Source: Eudoraea sp. (lineage in GTDB: Bacteria; Bacteroidota; Bacteroidia; Flavobacteriales; Flavobacteriaceae). Taken from it: a stretch of 64,000 bases of DNA. The notes beneath the pieces are model-generated. The model saw only the letters and a list, made by a program, of their open reading frames with translations, searched no databases and was not told where the DNA came from. Numbering within the stretch: the stretch's first letter is position 1; each line of letters starts with the position of its first letter. Below are positions 8,549 to 18,072 of the stretch, one piece after another. The position numbers and the translations under genes were made by a program. The DNA lies in NCBI GenBank assembly GCA_024639765.1, contig JAHEHU010000002.1, positions 28,201-92,200 on the forward strand, written 5' to 3'.

Positions 8549-9832
8549 CTAACTCATTTCTTTGGCAACCGCCTGTACCTGGTCCAAAACGCGCAGTAAA
8601 TTTTCACCCCATAATTTGGCTATTTCTTCCTCGGAATACCCGCGTTTTACTAATTCAATGGTTACGTTCAGTGTTTCAGAGGCGTCAGACCAACCTTCAA
8701 TACCACCACCTCCGTCAAAATCTGAACTAATACCTACATGATCAATGCCGATGAGATCTACCATATAATCTATATGATCCACAAAATCCGACACATTAAC
8801 AGCCTCTGGCACATCTGTTCTGGAAGCTGCTAATTCCTTGCCCATGGCCATTACTTTTGGATAGTTTTCCATAAACTCTCCCTGTTGTTGCTTGGTAAGC
8901 GAACGAAATTGAGACCTTTCATACCAGGGAAGGCCAAGAGAATCAGCTACCTGCTTATAAAGTTCCGTCATATATTCTGAGTGGGCCTTATTTTTATCAG
9001 TGTTCAAATAAGAACTGAATGCAACGGTTTGTACAACACCTCCATTCTCCTTCAGCATCATCAATTGTTCATCATCCAGATTTCTGCTGTGATTACATAG
9101 GGCTCTGGCAGAGGAATGCGAGGCGATAATTGGTGCCTTGCTCAATGCTATCATCTGCATCATAGAAGCCTTTGAAGGATGAGAAATATCTATCATAATT
9201 CCTGATCTATTTAACTCATATACAGCTTTTTTGCCTAATTCACTTAAACCATTATATAGCCATATACTATCTGCTTCCCCGGTATTGGAATCTGCAAACT
9301 GACTATGACCGTTATGTGAAAGGGAAACATACCGAGCTCCCAATTTCTGGTATTTCTCAATATTGGAAAGATCTTCTCCCATGGGATAGGCATTCTCAAC
9401 TCCTATCATGGCAACTTTCTTGCCAGATGCATGTATAGATCTTACATCATCTGAGGTGAGTGCAAGTCCGATCTTGTCTGGTGCAATCTCTTCACACAGC
9501 CTGTGAATTGCTTCAAATTTGGACATTGCATTCTCTTCCGCACGCGCATAGCCGGCTGCGTTCAATGAATCCTGACCGGTATAGACGATCAACCAGGCTA
9601 CATCCAGGCCACCTTCTGCCATTTTGGGCAAATTGACCTGTGTTTCCAGACGTTGTGTATAGTTGATACTATCCGTAAAATTTCGGACATTAATGTCATC
9701 ATGTGTGTCTATCGTAATGACAGCTTCATGGATTCTTTTTGCCTTCGCTAGCAGATCTTCATTGTCTTTGTTTTCCGAATCTGCACAGGAGAGGATCGAT
9801 AAAATGCATAAAAATTGGATGAAATACTTCAT
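8549..9832 (-). CDS. M19 membrane dipeptidase lipoprotein
   Basis: The 427-residue zinc dipeptidase belongs to the renal dipeptidase family. Motifs in order: 'TIDTHDDIN' (first metal ligands), 'IDISHPSKASM', 'IASHSSARAL' and 'IDHVGISSDFDGGGG'. The N-terminus 'FLCILSILSCADSENK' has a lipobox, so the mature protein is probably lipidated and faces the periplasm or cell surface. An open frame continues 46 codons upstream, but the ATG at 9832 puts the signal peptide at the N-terminus and is preferred. Likely substrates are dipeptides or peptidoglycan-derived peptides. It is divergent from the sensor kinase gene across 128 bp. Confidence 0.92.
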   Translation of the reverse strand: MKYFIQFLCILSILSCADSENKDNEDLLAKAKRIHEAVITIDTHDDINVRNFTDSINYTQRLETQVNLPKMAEGGLDVAWLIVYTGQDSLNAAGYARAEENAMSKFEAIHRLCEEIAPDKIGLALTSDDVRSIHASGKKVAMIGVENAYPMGEDLSNIEKYQKLGARYVSLSHNGHSQFADSNTGEADSIWLYNGLSELGKKAVYELNRSGIMIDISHPSKASMMQMIALSKAPIIASHSSARALCNHSRNLDDEQLMMLKENGGVVQTVAFSSYLNTDKNKAHSEYMTELYKQVADSLGLPWYERSQFRSLTKQQQGEFMENYPKVMAMGKELAASRTDVPEAVNVSDFVDHIDYMVDLIGIDHVGISSDFDGGGGIEGWSDASETLNVTIELVKRGYSEEEIAKLWGENLLRVLDQVQAVAKEMS

Positions 9833-9960
9833 TGAACACTTTTTTAGACCTACAAATAAAGCAATTTGACAACACAATACACAGTGTAGGTAACATTTAA
9901 TTGTGAGCCCATCTATAATGGGGGATTTTAGATTGAAATATTCAGACGAAATAGAACCCC

Positions 9961-11724
9961 TTGGAATCAAAAAACCTACTTAGCCATATATCCGAATTAG
10001 AAGCAGCCCTTAACAGTTTCTCTTTTGAAGAATTAAACACTGCCGATGCAGCTCAACTCAAACAATCCTTTGACCAATTTAAAATTAATCTAGAGGAAAG
10101 GATCTGGGGACCTGAACAAAAAAATATTGAGACTACTTCCCAAAATCGAGAGAATGCCAGATCCAGTACTTCGGTTACAGCAGAACAGGCCAGGCATATC
10201 ACCAATATAATCCACAAGTTTGACTCGCCTTTAAACGAGATCGCCTGCTTTTCAGAGCTATTAAAAGAAGGCACGTTGAGTACTTTACAAAAAGAACAGC
10301 TGTATGCCATACAACTGGCATCAAGATCCCTGATGGATCTCCTCAATGACTTCTTAGAGTATTCAAAACTCTTAGCCGGTATGGAGGAATTCAATATGGT
10401 GCCCTTTCATATTCACAACCTCATCAAAGAAGTTGCGTTTTTAAGTAAGACGTTGATTGTGGATAAAAATATCTCCTTTGAAGTAAGACTGGACTCAGAT
10501 ATTCCGTCAAATTTGCTGGGAGACCCTTCGAAACTATCTGAGGTTCTTCTAAGTCTTTTAGGCAACACCATTAAATTCACTGACACGGGAAGTATATTGT
10601 TTAGTACGCACGTAATAGCACTTCACAATAACCAGTGTTCCATAGAATTTATCATAAAGCATACGGCAAACTGTAAGGCCGAAGAAGATCCCAGGCAAAT
10701 CTACCATGTATTTCAGCAAGCAGACCAACATACTTTTACTAAGTACGACAGTGCCGAATCTGGATTAATCATTGTAAAACAGATCGTTGACAAACTTGGC
10801 GGTACAATTTCCATACAAAATCAGCAGAAGGAGGGAACAGAGTTGTCAATGATCCTGGATTTTCCCTTGCTTAAAAAACAAACTATAGAAATGAAAGCAA
10901 ATAAGCAATTAAACAAGAAATCTGTTGATACGTTAAAGGTCCTCGTTTTTGAGGATAATGCCCTTAATCAATGGCTTATAAAAAAACGACTTAAGAGCTG
11001 GGGATGTACATTTTTTATTACCGAACATGCGGTAGAAGGGTTGCAAATATTGGAAGAGGAGATGATAGATGTTGTATTTATGGACCTGCATATGCCAGTG
11101 GTAGATGGCTACGAAATTACCAGACGCATACGGATCAATGAACAAGAGAGAATAGCACAAGTGCCCGTAATTGCCCTAACAGCTGATTTTACAGCCAAGG
11201 ATAAGGATAAAGCAAGCAGGGATGGCATCAATGATTTTATCTTAAAACCATACACGGCTGAGGAACTCCTGGACAAATTGATCCAATACGGATTTTCGAA
11301 CCAGGGGTCAACAATATTTCAAGGGACTGTGAAGGATGACGCGGACCTGCGTCCTAATACGGATGGGTTTACCAAACTCAATCTGAGCGCCGTTTTGGAA
11401 GATTGCATGGGAGAAGTAGAGATGCTGGCGGAACTGGTAGAATTGTACAAAAGGAATGCCCTCGAATTCATTGGTAAAGCCAAGCTGCACCTCCAAAACC
11501 GGGACCTGGAACAATTGCAATTTGCAACCCATAAGATAAAAGCAGGATTGGCGATGATGAAAACCCAGAACCTGCTCATCCTGGTACAACAATTACACGG
11601 GCTTTGCAGTACTGACAAGAATTACGACCAAATGAACTATCTGTATCAACAGTTTGTTAAGGAATATTCATTGGTAGAATTTGCCTTAGACGCTGAAGTA
11701 ACCAGATTAAAGAAAGAGAATTAA
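9961..11724 (+). CDS. atypical histidine kinase: HisKA-HATPase-REC-Hpt
   Basis: The 587-residue cytoplasmic protein has an N-terminal helical region, a HisKA H-box 'HKFDSPLNEIACF' with His85, an ATPase-like domain (~150-310), a REC domain with phospho-acceptor Asp375 ('VVFMDLHMP') and a C-terminal Hpt domain with His524 ('ATHKIKAG'). The N-box Asn202 is present ('LGNTIKFT'). The G1 box DxGxG is replaced by residues 234-238 His-Thr-Ala-Asn-Cys, and the G2 box is 'ESGLIIVK', so ATP binding may be weak or lost while the phosphorelay parts remain. There is no TM segment or sensor domain. The start is TTG: a stop codon lies two codons upstream and no ATG occurs before the H-box. It heads the exopolysaccharide-type operon. 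Confidence 0.88.
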   Translation: MESKNLLSHISELEAALNSFSFEELNTADAAQLKQSFDQFKINLEERIWGPEQKNIETTSQNRENARSSTSVTAEQARHITNIIHKFDSPLNEIACFSELLKEGTLSTLQKEQLYAIQLASRSLMDLLNDFLEYSKLLAGMEEFNMVPFHIHNLIKEVAFLSKTLIVDKNISFEVRLDSDIPSNLLGDPSKLSEVLLSLLGNTIKFTDTGSILFSTHVIALHNNQCSIEFIIKHTANCKAEEDPRQIYHVFQQADQHTFTKYDSAESGLIIVKQIVDKLGGTISIQNQQKEGTELSMILDFPLLKKQTIEMKANKQLNKKSVDTLKVLVFEDNALNQWLIKKRLKSWGCTFFITEHAVEGLQILEEEMIDVVFMDLHMPVVDGYEITRRIRINEQERIAQVPVIALTADFTAKDKDKASRDGINDFILKPYTAEELLDKLIQYGFSNQGSTIFQGTVKDDADLRPNTDGFTKLNLSAVLEDCMGEVEMLAELVELYKRNALEFIGKAKLHLQNRDLEQLQFATHKIKAGLAMMKTQNLLILVQQLHGLCSTDKNYDQMNYLYQQFVKEYSLVEFALDAEVTRLKKEN

Positions 11725-11737
11725 ACCCAAACGGATC

Positions 11738-12103
11738 ATGAAAAAGATATTATTGGCAGATGATGATGAATTATTGGCTTCTTTGCTCAACTACCGTTTA
11801 GACAAGGCAGGGTACAAGGTGCATTGGTCCTGTGATGGCAGGGAAGTGAAAGAGGAATTGGAGAAAGAGATACCAGACATCATCGTAAGTGATATTATGA
11901 TGCCTTATTTCTCTGGCCTGGAACTGGTCGATTTTGTAAGGAATACCTTAGAATCAAAGGTGCCAATAATCATAATCTCTTCAGCAGGTAATGAAGAGAA
12001 TGTGCTTTCTGCCTTCGAATTAGGGGCAAATGATTTTATCTCAAAACCCGTGAGTCCATCAGAATTATTAGTACGTGTAACAAGAGAATTAAACAAGGGC
12101 TAG
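11738..12103 (+). CDS. single-domain response regulator
   Basis: The 121-residue protein is a lone receiver (CheY-like) domain: acidic patch Asp8-Asp9-Asp10, phospho-acceptor Asp52 ('VSDIMMP'), conserved Ser81-Ser82 and Lys103 ('FISKPVSP'). With no output domain it should act by protein contact. It lies 13 bp after the HisKA-REC-Hpt gene and 3 bp before the HEAT-repeat gene, so it is co-transcribed with both. The simplest model is phosphotransfer from the Hpt His524 of the kinase to this Asp52, then control of the membrane synthase complex. That model is inference from gene order. Confidence 0.92.
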   Translation: MKKILLADDDELLASLLNYRLDKAGYKVHWSCDGREVKEELEKEIPDIIVSDIMMPYFSGLELVDFVRNTLESKVPIIIISSAGNEENVLSAFELGANDFISKPVSPSELLVRVTRELNKG

Positions 12104-12106
12104 TTA

Positions 12107-14266
12107 TTGATTAGAATAGCATTAACATACCAATCATTTACACTCATAAGTGTTCCAAAGATCCACACGGATCTTTTGTGGGATCTTAGTGTCTTGTTTG
12201 GAAGTTTGTGTTTGCTCTATTTTGCTTTTATATTTTTCTTCAGAAACCGCTTGTCTGCAAAAGCAAAGAACATTAATGATCGCAGGAAACAATTAACCCC
12301 TATCATTAGTAATTTTCTCTTTTATGGCGAAGATGCCAGTAAGGAAGAAAAGTACGAATACGTAGAATTAAAGGTGGAAATGAGGGAGTTTATTAAAGAC
12401 CCCATCAATCGCAGCGTTCTCAAAGAAATCTTGCTGGATCTTCAACGCGACCTTACCGGGGACGCCAGACGACGTTTACTTTCCCTTTATCAGGATTTCG
12501 ATTTACATCTGGATGCCTATCAAAAATTAAATAGCTGGCGCTGGGAGGTTGTTACCAAGGGCATTGTGGAGTTGACCCAGATGCAGGTAGAACAGGCCTA
12601 TACTTTTATCAAGAATTTTATTAATCATAAAAGAAGTGTGATACGTAAACAGGCGCAGATTGCTGCTGTTTCATTAAAACACGAAGGAATCTCCCACTTT
12701 TTGGATACGAACAAATATGCTATTTCAGAATGGCAGCAAATCAAAATATTGGAAATTCTCCGCGATAAGGAAGATTTCATCCCTCCTAATTTTGGAGCCT
12801 GGCTTACATCAAAGAATAAAGATGTGGTGCTCTTCTCACTTAGACTTATTCGTCATTACAATCAGACAGATGCTAATTGTTTAGTAACTGAGCTTTTAAA
12901 ACACAAGGATGATGAAGTTAAGCAGGCCGCTATTGAGTGTATTAAAGAGTTTGGTATTAAAGAAGCTGTTCCGGTTTTAAAGGCAGCATTCAGAAGATCA
13001 AACCGGGCAACCAAAATAGTGATCTTAGATGCTCTGGGAATATTATGCTCAGATGACATTATCCCATATTTGTTTGAGATTTATGAACATGAGAATAATT
13101 TCAATATAAAGAGTAAAGCATTGAGTACCATCAATGTGATAAGTCCAAATACAGTGCTACCTGAGGAGAATTTGGATCCTTCTATTAAAATAGCTGAGGA
13201 GATGCAGGTTGATGAAGAGGTAAGGGACGTTGAAAATCCCGGTGAAATTGATAAAAATGAGATAGTACCACCCCATGAAACAGTAGAAGAAAAAGTAGTG
13301 ATCACGGAAGAGGCAAGCGAATTATTCCTGGAAGATCTTGATGTTTTTGAGTATTGTTTTATGGAAGAGCTGAATGAGATCCTGGACCGTTCAGATATTG
13401 AGGATAATGATATAGAGGCTAAATATTTACCGCTGGATTTCTTACCCATCGTAGTTCAAAAACAACCTAAAATGGCAAAAAAGAAACAAAAAAAGACGTT
13501 AGACCCAGAGCTTACACAATTAGATGTTCGTTTTGAAGAGGTACATCCCGATGAAGGCTTTAGAAGAGAGCTAGAGGATATTCTTAGCAGGGTAGAGGTC
13601 CCGGACCTGGAGGGCAACATCGAAGTAGAATACCTGAATTTTAAATTTCTACCATTCGTAATCAGCGAGGAGGCGGAAGCGGATCAATTACCGGCCTTAA
13701 TCGATGAGATAAATGCCATGGAGGTGAATGGAGTAGAAATCGTCTTGCCTGCATCTGGCGAAGCACTAGATACAAATGAGGCAGAAAAAATAGCTGACAA
13801 AGATCATCAAGAAGAAGAAAATGACACTTGTTCTTTGGTAGACTGGGATGATCTTGAGACCGAAGTAGACGCCATAGCGACAAAAAGCATCGAGAAGCAT
13901 ACTAAGGAAGAAAACATTGAAGAAAGCGATCCTCCTTCTTATGGCTTTAGCATATTCGAAGAACTTTTCCGCCATTGTGATACAGAATCTAAACTTATTT
14001 TGTTAGATGAGATCTTAGACCTTGGCGATGAGAAAGAACTGTGTTTTCTTCAAACCTTATTCAAAGATCCTAACCGTGATGTGCGGAAAAAGGTAAAAAA
14101 TATTGCAAAAAGGCTTACTGAAAAACTAGCTGTTGAACAAACAGCTAATCATACACCAGAGGCCATTGTAAAATGGGCAGATACTGAAAAAAACGGCCGG
14201 TCACTTTCTTTGAATTTTGATCTGGAGAACCTTGAAATTAAAAATGTAAACGACACCAAGAAGTAA
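12107..14266 (+). CDS. membrane-anchored HEAT-repeat protein with duplicated acidic motif
   Basis: The 719-residue protein has one TM helix near the N-terminus (~25-43, 'LFGSLCLLYFAFIFFF') followed by Arg/Lys, so the bulk is probably cytoplasmic. Residues ~60-350 and ~630-690 are HEAT-like helical repeats ('DDEVKQAAIECIKEFG', 'NRDVRKKVKNIAKRLTEK'). Between them is a highly acidic linker containing two copies of a ~48-residue motif (~405-452 and ~470-521) with pattern EL.[ED]IL[DS]R...D...IE.[KE]YL...FLP.V. The start is TTG 12107, with no in-frame ATG until deep in the protein. It probably scaffolds the response regulator and the glycosyltransferase encoded on either side. The stop overlaps the next start by one base (TAATG). 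Confidence 0.8.
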   Translation: MIRIALTYQSFTLISVPKIHTDLLWDLSVLFGSLCLLYFAFIFFFRNRLSAKAKNINDRRKQLTPIISNFLFYGEDASKEEKYEYVELKVEMREFIKDPINRSVLKEILLDLQRDLTGDARRRLLSLYQDFDLHLDAYQKLNSWRWEVVTKGIVELTQMQVEQAYTFIKNFINHKRSVIRKQAQIAAVSLKHEGISHFLDTNKYAISEWQQIKILEILRDKEDFIPPNFGAWLTSKNKDVVLFSLRLIRHYNQTDANCLVTELLKHKDDEVKQAAIECIKEFGIKEAVPVLKAAFRRSNRATKIVILDALGILCSDDIIPYLFEIYEHENNFNIKSKALSTINVISPNTVLPEENLDPSIKIAEEMQVDEEVRDVENPGEIDKNEIVPPHETVEEKVVITEEASELFLEDLDVFEYCFMEELNEILDRSDIEDNDIEAKYLPLDFLPIVVQKQPKMAKKKQKKTLDPELTQLDVRFEEVHPDEGFRRELEDILSRVEVPDLEGNIEVEYLNFKFLPFVISEEAEADQLPALIDEINAMEVNGVEIVLPASGEALDTNEAEKIADKDHQEEENDTCSLVDWDDLETEVDAIATKSIEKHTKEENIEESDPPSYGFSIFEELFRHCDTESKLILLDEILDLGDEKELCFLQTLFKDPNRDVRKKVKNIAKRLTEKLAVEQTANHTPEAIVKWADTEKNGRSLSLNFDLENLEIKNVNDTKK

Positions 14267-15693
14267 TGGACGGCGGCCTATTCAACATATTGTTAGAATA
14301 TTTGAACATCGTGTTTATGGTGTTCTCGGCCGTATTATTTGCGCTGTACTTCCTTATGGCCTACCTCGCAACCCGTAATTCTATTCATTATAAGAATAAA
14401 AATAGTTTTGGAGATATTTCAAAAACCATGGGGTCACCCTTATCTCCAAGCATAACCATTATTGCACCCGCCTACAATGAAGGCCTAACCATCGTTGAGA
14501 ATGTAAGATCGCTGCTTTCCCTGCAGTATGTGAATTATGAGGTGATGGTGGTGAATGATGGAAGCAAGGATGACACCCTGCAGAAATTGATTGAAGGGTA
14601 TAAACTCGAAAAGATCGATAGAAAGATAGATCCGAAAATAAAGTCGAAACCCATTAGAGGCATCTATAAATCCACACAACGTTCATTCTCTAAACTTACT
14701 GTAGTAGACAAGAGTAATGGCGGTAAGTCAGACGCCCTCAACGCGGGGATCTTTTTATCTGAGAATAAATACGTTGGATGTATAGATGTGGATTGTCTAA
14801 TACAACCCGATGCACTCTTGCATGTGGTAAAATCTTTTTACCAACACTCGGAAAAAAGGGTGATAGCAGTGGGAGGGGTCATAAGAGTAGCCAATTCCTG
14901 TAAAATATCCGGAGGGACACTTGAAGAGATACGATTACCGAAAAATTGGCTGGCAAAATTCCAATTATTGGAATATACCCGTTCTTTTTTATTGGGCCGA
15001 ATGGCGTGGGCAAGAATAGATAGTCTTTTGATCATTTCTGGCGCCTTTGGTTTTTTTGACCGGGAAATTGCAGTGGAAGTGGGAGGCTATGACACCAATA
15101 CAGTAGGGGAGGATATGGAGATCATCTTCAGGATGAGACGACATATGCATGATATAGAAGCACCTTATCATGTTGCCTATATCCCGGATCCGCTTTGTTG
15201 GACAGAAGTTCCTGAAGACATAAAAATATTTATGAATCAGCGGGATAGATGGTCCAGAGGAAATCTGGAAACGCTCTATACACATAAGGATATGTTCTTT
15301 AACCCCAAGTACGGAAGGCTTGGCATGTTAAGTTACCCCTATTGGTTCTTTTATGAATGGCTTGCCCCTATCCTGGAATTCTTGGGAAGCATTGCGGTTA
15401 TCGTAGTTTTTTATTTAGGGATTTTAAATTGGGAGTTTTTTGTTGCCATTACGGCCACTATTTATACGTTTTCTATCATGTTCTCATTTTATGCAATACT
15501 ATGGGAGACATACTCCTATAATCAGTATTCCAAAACGCGTGACATATTAACACTCATGTTATTTGCGATCATTGAGCCCATCGTTTTTCATCCCATAGTT
15601 GTATGGTCATCAGTAAGAGGAAATTACAAGAAATTATTTAAGATAAAATCTGGATGGGGTTCCCAGGTACGAAAAGGATTTGCCAAGGCATAA
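14266..15693 (+). CDS. processive GT2 glycosyltransferase, polysaccharide synthase
   Basis: The 475-residue membrane protein resembles PgaC/BcsA-type synthases: an N-terminal TM (~12-32), a cytoplasmic GT-A domain and about four C-terminal TM helices (~360-450). All catalytic motifs are visible: Asp98 in 'VNDGSKDDT', Asp174-Val-Asp176 (DxD), Glu282-Asp283 in 'GEDME' (catalytic base), and Gln325-xx-Arg328-Trp329 (QxxRW, product-chain binding). This combination indicates a processive enzyme that polymerises and extrudes a beta-linked glycan from a UDP- or GDP-sugar. Sugar specificity cannot be read from the sequence. There is no PilZ domain, so if the enzyme is regulated, the neighbouring HEAT protein and receiver are the likely regulators. 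Confidence 0.92.
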   Translation: MDGGLFNILLEYLNIVFMVFSAVLFALYFLMAYLATRNSIHYKNKNSFGDISKTMGSPLSPSITIIAPAYNEGLTIVENVRSLLSLQYVNYEVMVVNDGSKDDTLQKLIEGYKLEKIDRKIDPKIKSKPIRGIYKSTQRSFSKLTVVDKSNGGKSDALNAGIFLSENKYVGCIDVDCLIQPDALLHVVKSFYQHSEKRVIAVGGVIRVANSCKISGGTLEEIRLPKNWLAKFQLLEYTRSFLLGRMAWARIDSLLIISGAFGFFDREIAVEVGGYDTNTVGEDMEIIFRMRRHMHDIEAPYHVAYIPDPLCWTEVPEDIKIFMNQRDRWSRGNLETLYTHKDMFFNPKYGRLGMLSYPYWFFYEWLAPILEFLGSIAVIVVFYLGILNWEFFVAITATIYTFSIMFSFYAILWETYSYNQYSKTRDILTLMLFAIIEPIVFHPIVVWSSVRGNYKKLFKIKSGWGSQVRKGFAKA

Positions 15694-15696
15694 AGT

Positions 15697-18072
15697 ATGC
15701 AAGTAGATATTAACATAGGATCAAAAAGAAAGGGGCTTAAAGACTTTACACGCCTTGTATTGTCTTTTTTCTTTTGTCTGGTCTGCCTGGCCTTTTATCA
15801 AAATACCCGGCTGTACTGGTCTGGTGTATTAGATGGCATTATTAACAAGAGCTTTTTTCTTTTGGTTATCCACCATCTTGGGTTTGCCGCATTAAGCGCC
15901 TTATTTCTTGCATTTTTATTCAACTTTTTGGAACGAATTAAACCAGATCTTGGATTTAAGACCATTGCAATGATCTTATTGATCTTGCTGGTGTCCGAAG
16001 GCTTGCTAACAAACTACTATGTATCGTACTATGAGATTTTAGGAGTAGGGGTTATTGACAGGATCCAAAACAATGATGCGGTGAAAGTCCTTTATGCCAC
16101 GCCCATTGTTATGTTAGGATGTAGCCTTCTTTTGTTTCTGTTCTATAGGCTCACAACTAATATATATAGATTGATCAATAGGATGTACCCGTTCACCATC
16201 ATCCTTTTCAGTCTTTTCCTGGCCACTCTGATCTCTCGTAAAAACCCCATAAATGAAAATAAAACCCAATATCTGGTGTATCATCAGGCACAGAGCTTTT
16301 TAGACTTTAATAAATATGAAGGAAGTGTTGAATATCCTCTATTAAAAGAGCTTGATCCTCCAAATGAGCTGGCAGATTATTTTACTCTTGGCACAAAAAA
16401 ACCAAATTTGGTCTTTATTGTGATCGATGGTGCAGGTTCAGATTTTGTAGGGGAAAAAGCCGTCTACAAAGAGTTTATGCCCTACTTAAACTCCTTATTA
16501 AATGAATCATTGTATTGGCCTCATTTTCTGAGTAATACAGGAGAATCTGTGGCGAGTATTCCATCAATTATCGGATCCTTGCCTTTTGGAGAAAGTGGTT
16601 TTACCAACACTGCGTCCAAGATTAACAGAGAGACCCTTTTTGGACTACTGAAGAATAACGGATACCAAACCTCTTTTAATTATGGGGGAAATAGTTCTTT
16701 AGACAACTTAGGGAAATTCTTATTTGAAGAACAGGTAGATCTATTGGTGAGCAGAAAGGCATATGGCCCTTCATTTTCACAACAAGAGCCCGATGCAGCT
16801 GGCATTTCTTTGGGTTATCCGGACGGGGAATTATTTCGAAAGTGGAATGAGGATTTTCAGAGCACCTATCGTCCAAGACTGGACGTATTTCTTACGTTAA
16901 GTACAAAGAATCCATTCAATATTCCAGAAGATGAGAAATACAGAAGTGAGGTTGAGAATATCCTTAACTCGGAAGGGTTGACAAGCAGGAATAGAAGGCT
17001 GATCAAAAAGAATGATGAGATCTTTGCCAGTTTATTATATGCAGATGAGGCTATCAAAACATTTATGGAACAGTACAGGCGTAAGGCCGAATTTCAAAAT
17101 ACCATTTTTGTGATCACCGGAAGCCATAATCTTACCGATTTGCCACAAACAGATTATCTGGGAAGATATAAGGTACCTCTCATCATCTATAGCCCTCTCT
17201 TAAAAGAACCTGCACGTATTGGTTCCCTGGTGGCTCATACAGATATACTGCCTTCAATAACAGGTTTACTGTATTCTAAGTATGATCTGGCAATTCCAAA
17301 GAACGTTTCATGGTTGGGTGATGGCCTCGTTCACCAGGGCTTTTTTAAAGAAGAGAAAATTATTCCCTTATATAGACACAAGGGAAATATTCAGGAATTT
17401 ATTGAAGGAAATCACTGTGTGTCTGGGTCCTCTTTATATGAGATTGGGGCAGACCTCAGCTTATTCAACCCAAAAAACGAGGACAATGAAAAAAAGATCA
17501 AGGAGGAATTCAAAAGGTTTAAAGCAATTAATAGCTATGTAACCAGGGAGAATAAATTACTGCCGGGAGCAATGGACGAAAAAATAGCACTTGAGGATCC
17601 CGAAAGTAAATCAGATATGGTCTGGATCAATAGTGTATTCAACAGTGATGATTACGATAAGGCATACACTACTGCACGCGATCTTGCTATAGAAGGAAAA
17701 AGGGAACGCGCACTTCTTCTATGCGAGCATATATTAGAAGAGGTTCCCGGACATGCCGATACGGAAATACTCATGGGGCGTATTCATGCATGGAATAAAG
17801 AATATACTCAAGCGGCAACTATTTTGGAAAAAACTATAAAGAAATACCCCGTATATGCGGATGGGTATTCGGCCCTTCTTGACGTCTATTTTTGGGCAGA
17901 CACAAATTACAAAGTAGCCGATGTGAAAGCTTTGATACGCAAGAATCGTATTGAGAATGAAGAGCTGCTCTTGAAGATCAAAAGAGCGGAAGAAAAAATG
18001 AAAAAAGAACAGACATTGTTTGACAGTGGTAATTTAGGCTTCCTCGACTTTGAAGATGATATATATGAGTGA
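15697..18072 (+). CDS. 5-TM sulfatase-fold protein with C-terminal TPRs
   Basis: The 791-residue protein has five N-terminal TM helices (~15-175), an alkaline phosphatase/sulfatase fold in the periplasm (~235-560) and TPR-like repeats at the C-terminus (~650-760). The layout up to 560 recalls LtaS, EptA or BcsG, enzymes that move phosphoglycerol or phosphoethanolamine from lipid to a glycan. Asp244 ('VIDGAG') and His514/Asp516 ('AHTDILPS') fit metal or substrate sites, and Ser284 ('GESVASIPS') lies where the EptA nucleophile Thr is. The usual SDHG motif reads Gly475-Ser476-His477-Asn478, so one metal ligand is missing. It may be a modified transferase or a pseudoenzyme scaffold. It probably acts on the glycan made by the GT2 encoded 3 bp upstream. 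Confidence 0.8.
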   Translation: MQVDINIGSKRKGLKDFTRLVLSFFFCLVCLAFYQNTRLYWSGVLDGIINKSFFLLVIHHLGFAALSALFLAFLFNFLERIKPDLGFKTIAMILLILLVSEGLLTNYYVSYYEILGVGVIDRIQNNDAVKVLYATPIVMLGCSLLLFLFYRLTTNIYRLINRMYPFTIILFSLFLATLISRKNPINENKTQYLVYHQAQSFLDFNKYEGSVEYPLLKELDPPNELADYFTLGTKKPNLVFIVIDGAGSDFVGEKAVYKEFMPYLNSLLNESLYWPHFLSNTGESVASIPSIIGSLPFGESGFTNTASKINRETLFGLLKNNGYQTSFNYGGNSSLDNLGKFLFEEQVDLLVSRKAYGPSFSQQEPDAAGISLGYPDGELFRKWNEDFQSTYRPRLDVFLTLSTKNPFNIPEDEKYRSEVENILNSEGLTSRNRRLIKKNDEIFASLLYADEAIKTFMEQYRRKAEFQNTIFVITGSHNLTDLPQTDYLGRYKVPLIIYSPLLKEPARIGSLVAHTDILPSITGLLYSKYDLAIPKNVSWLGDGLVHQGFFKEEKIIPLYRHKGNIQEFIEGNHCVSGSSLYEIGADLSLFNPKNEDNEKKIKEEFKRFKAINSYVTRENKLLPGAMDEKIALEDPESKSDMVWINSVFNSDDYDKAYTTARDLAIEGKRERALLLCEHILEEVPGHADTEILMGRIHAWNKEYTQAATILEKTIKKYPVYADGYSALLDVYFWADTNYKVADVKALIRKNRIENEELLLKIKRAEEKMKKEQTLFDSGNLGFLDFEDDIYE

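Noticed and set aside
13081..13449. Ser-rich minus-strand frame of 122 codons inside the HEAT gene
   Set aside because: Ser-rich complement of an acidic coding stretch; a known artefact of Asp/Glu-rich sequence.
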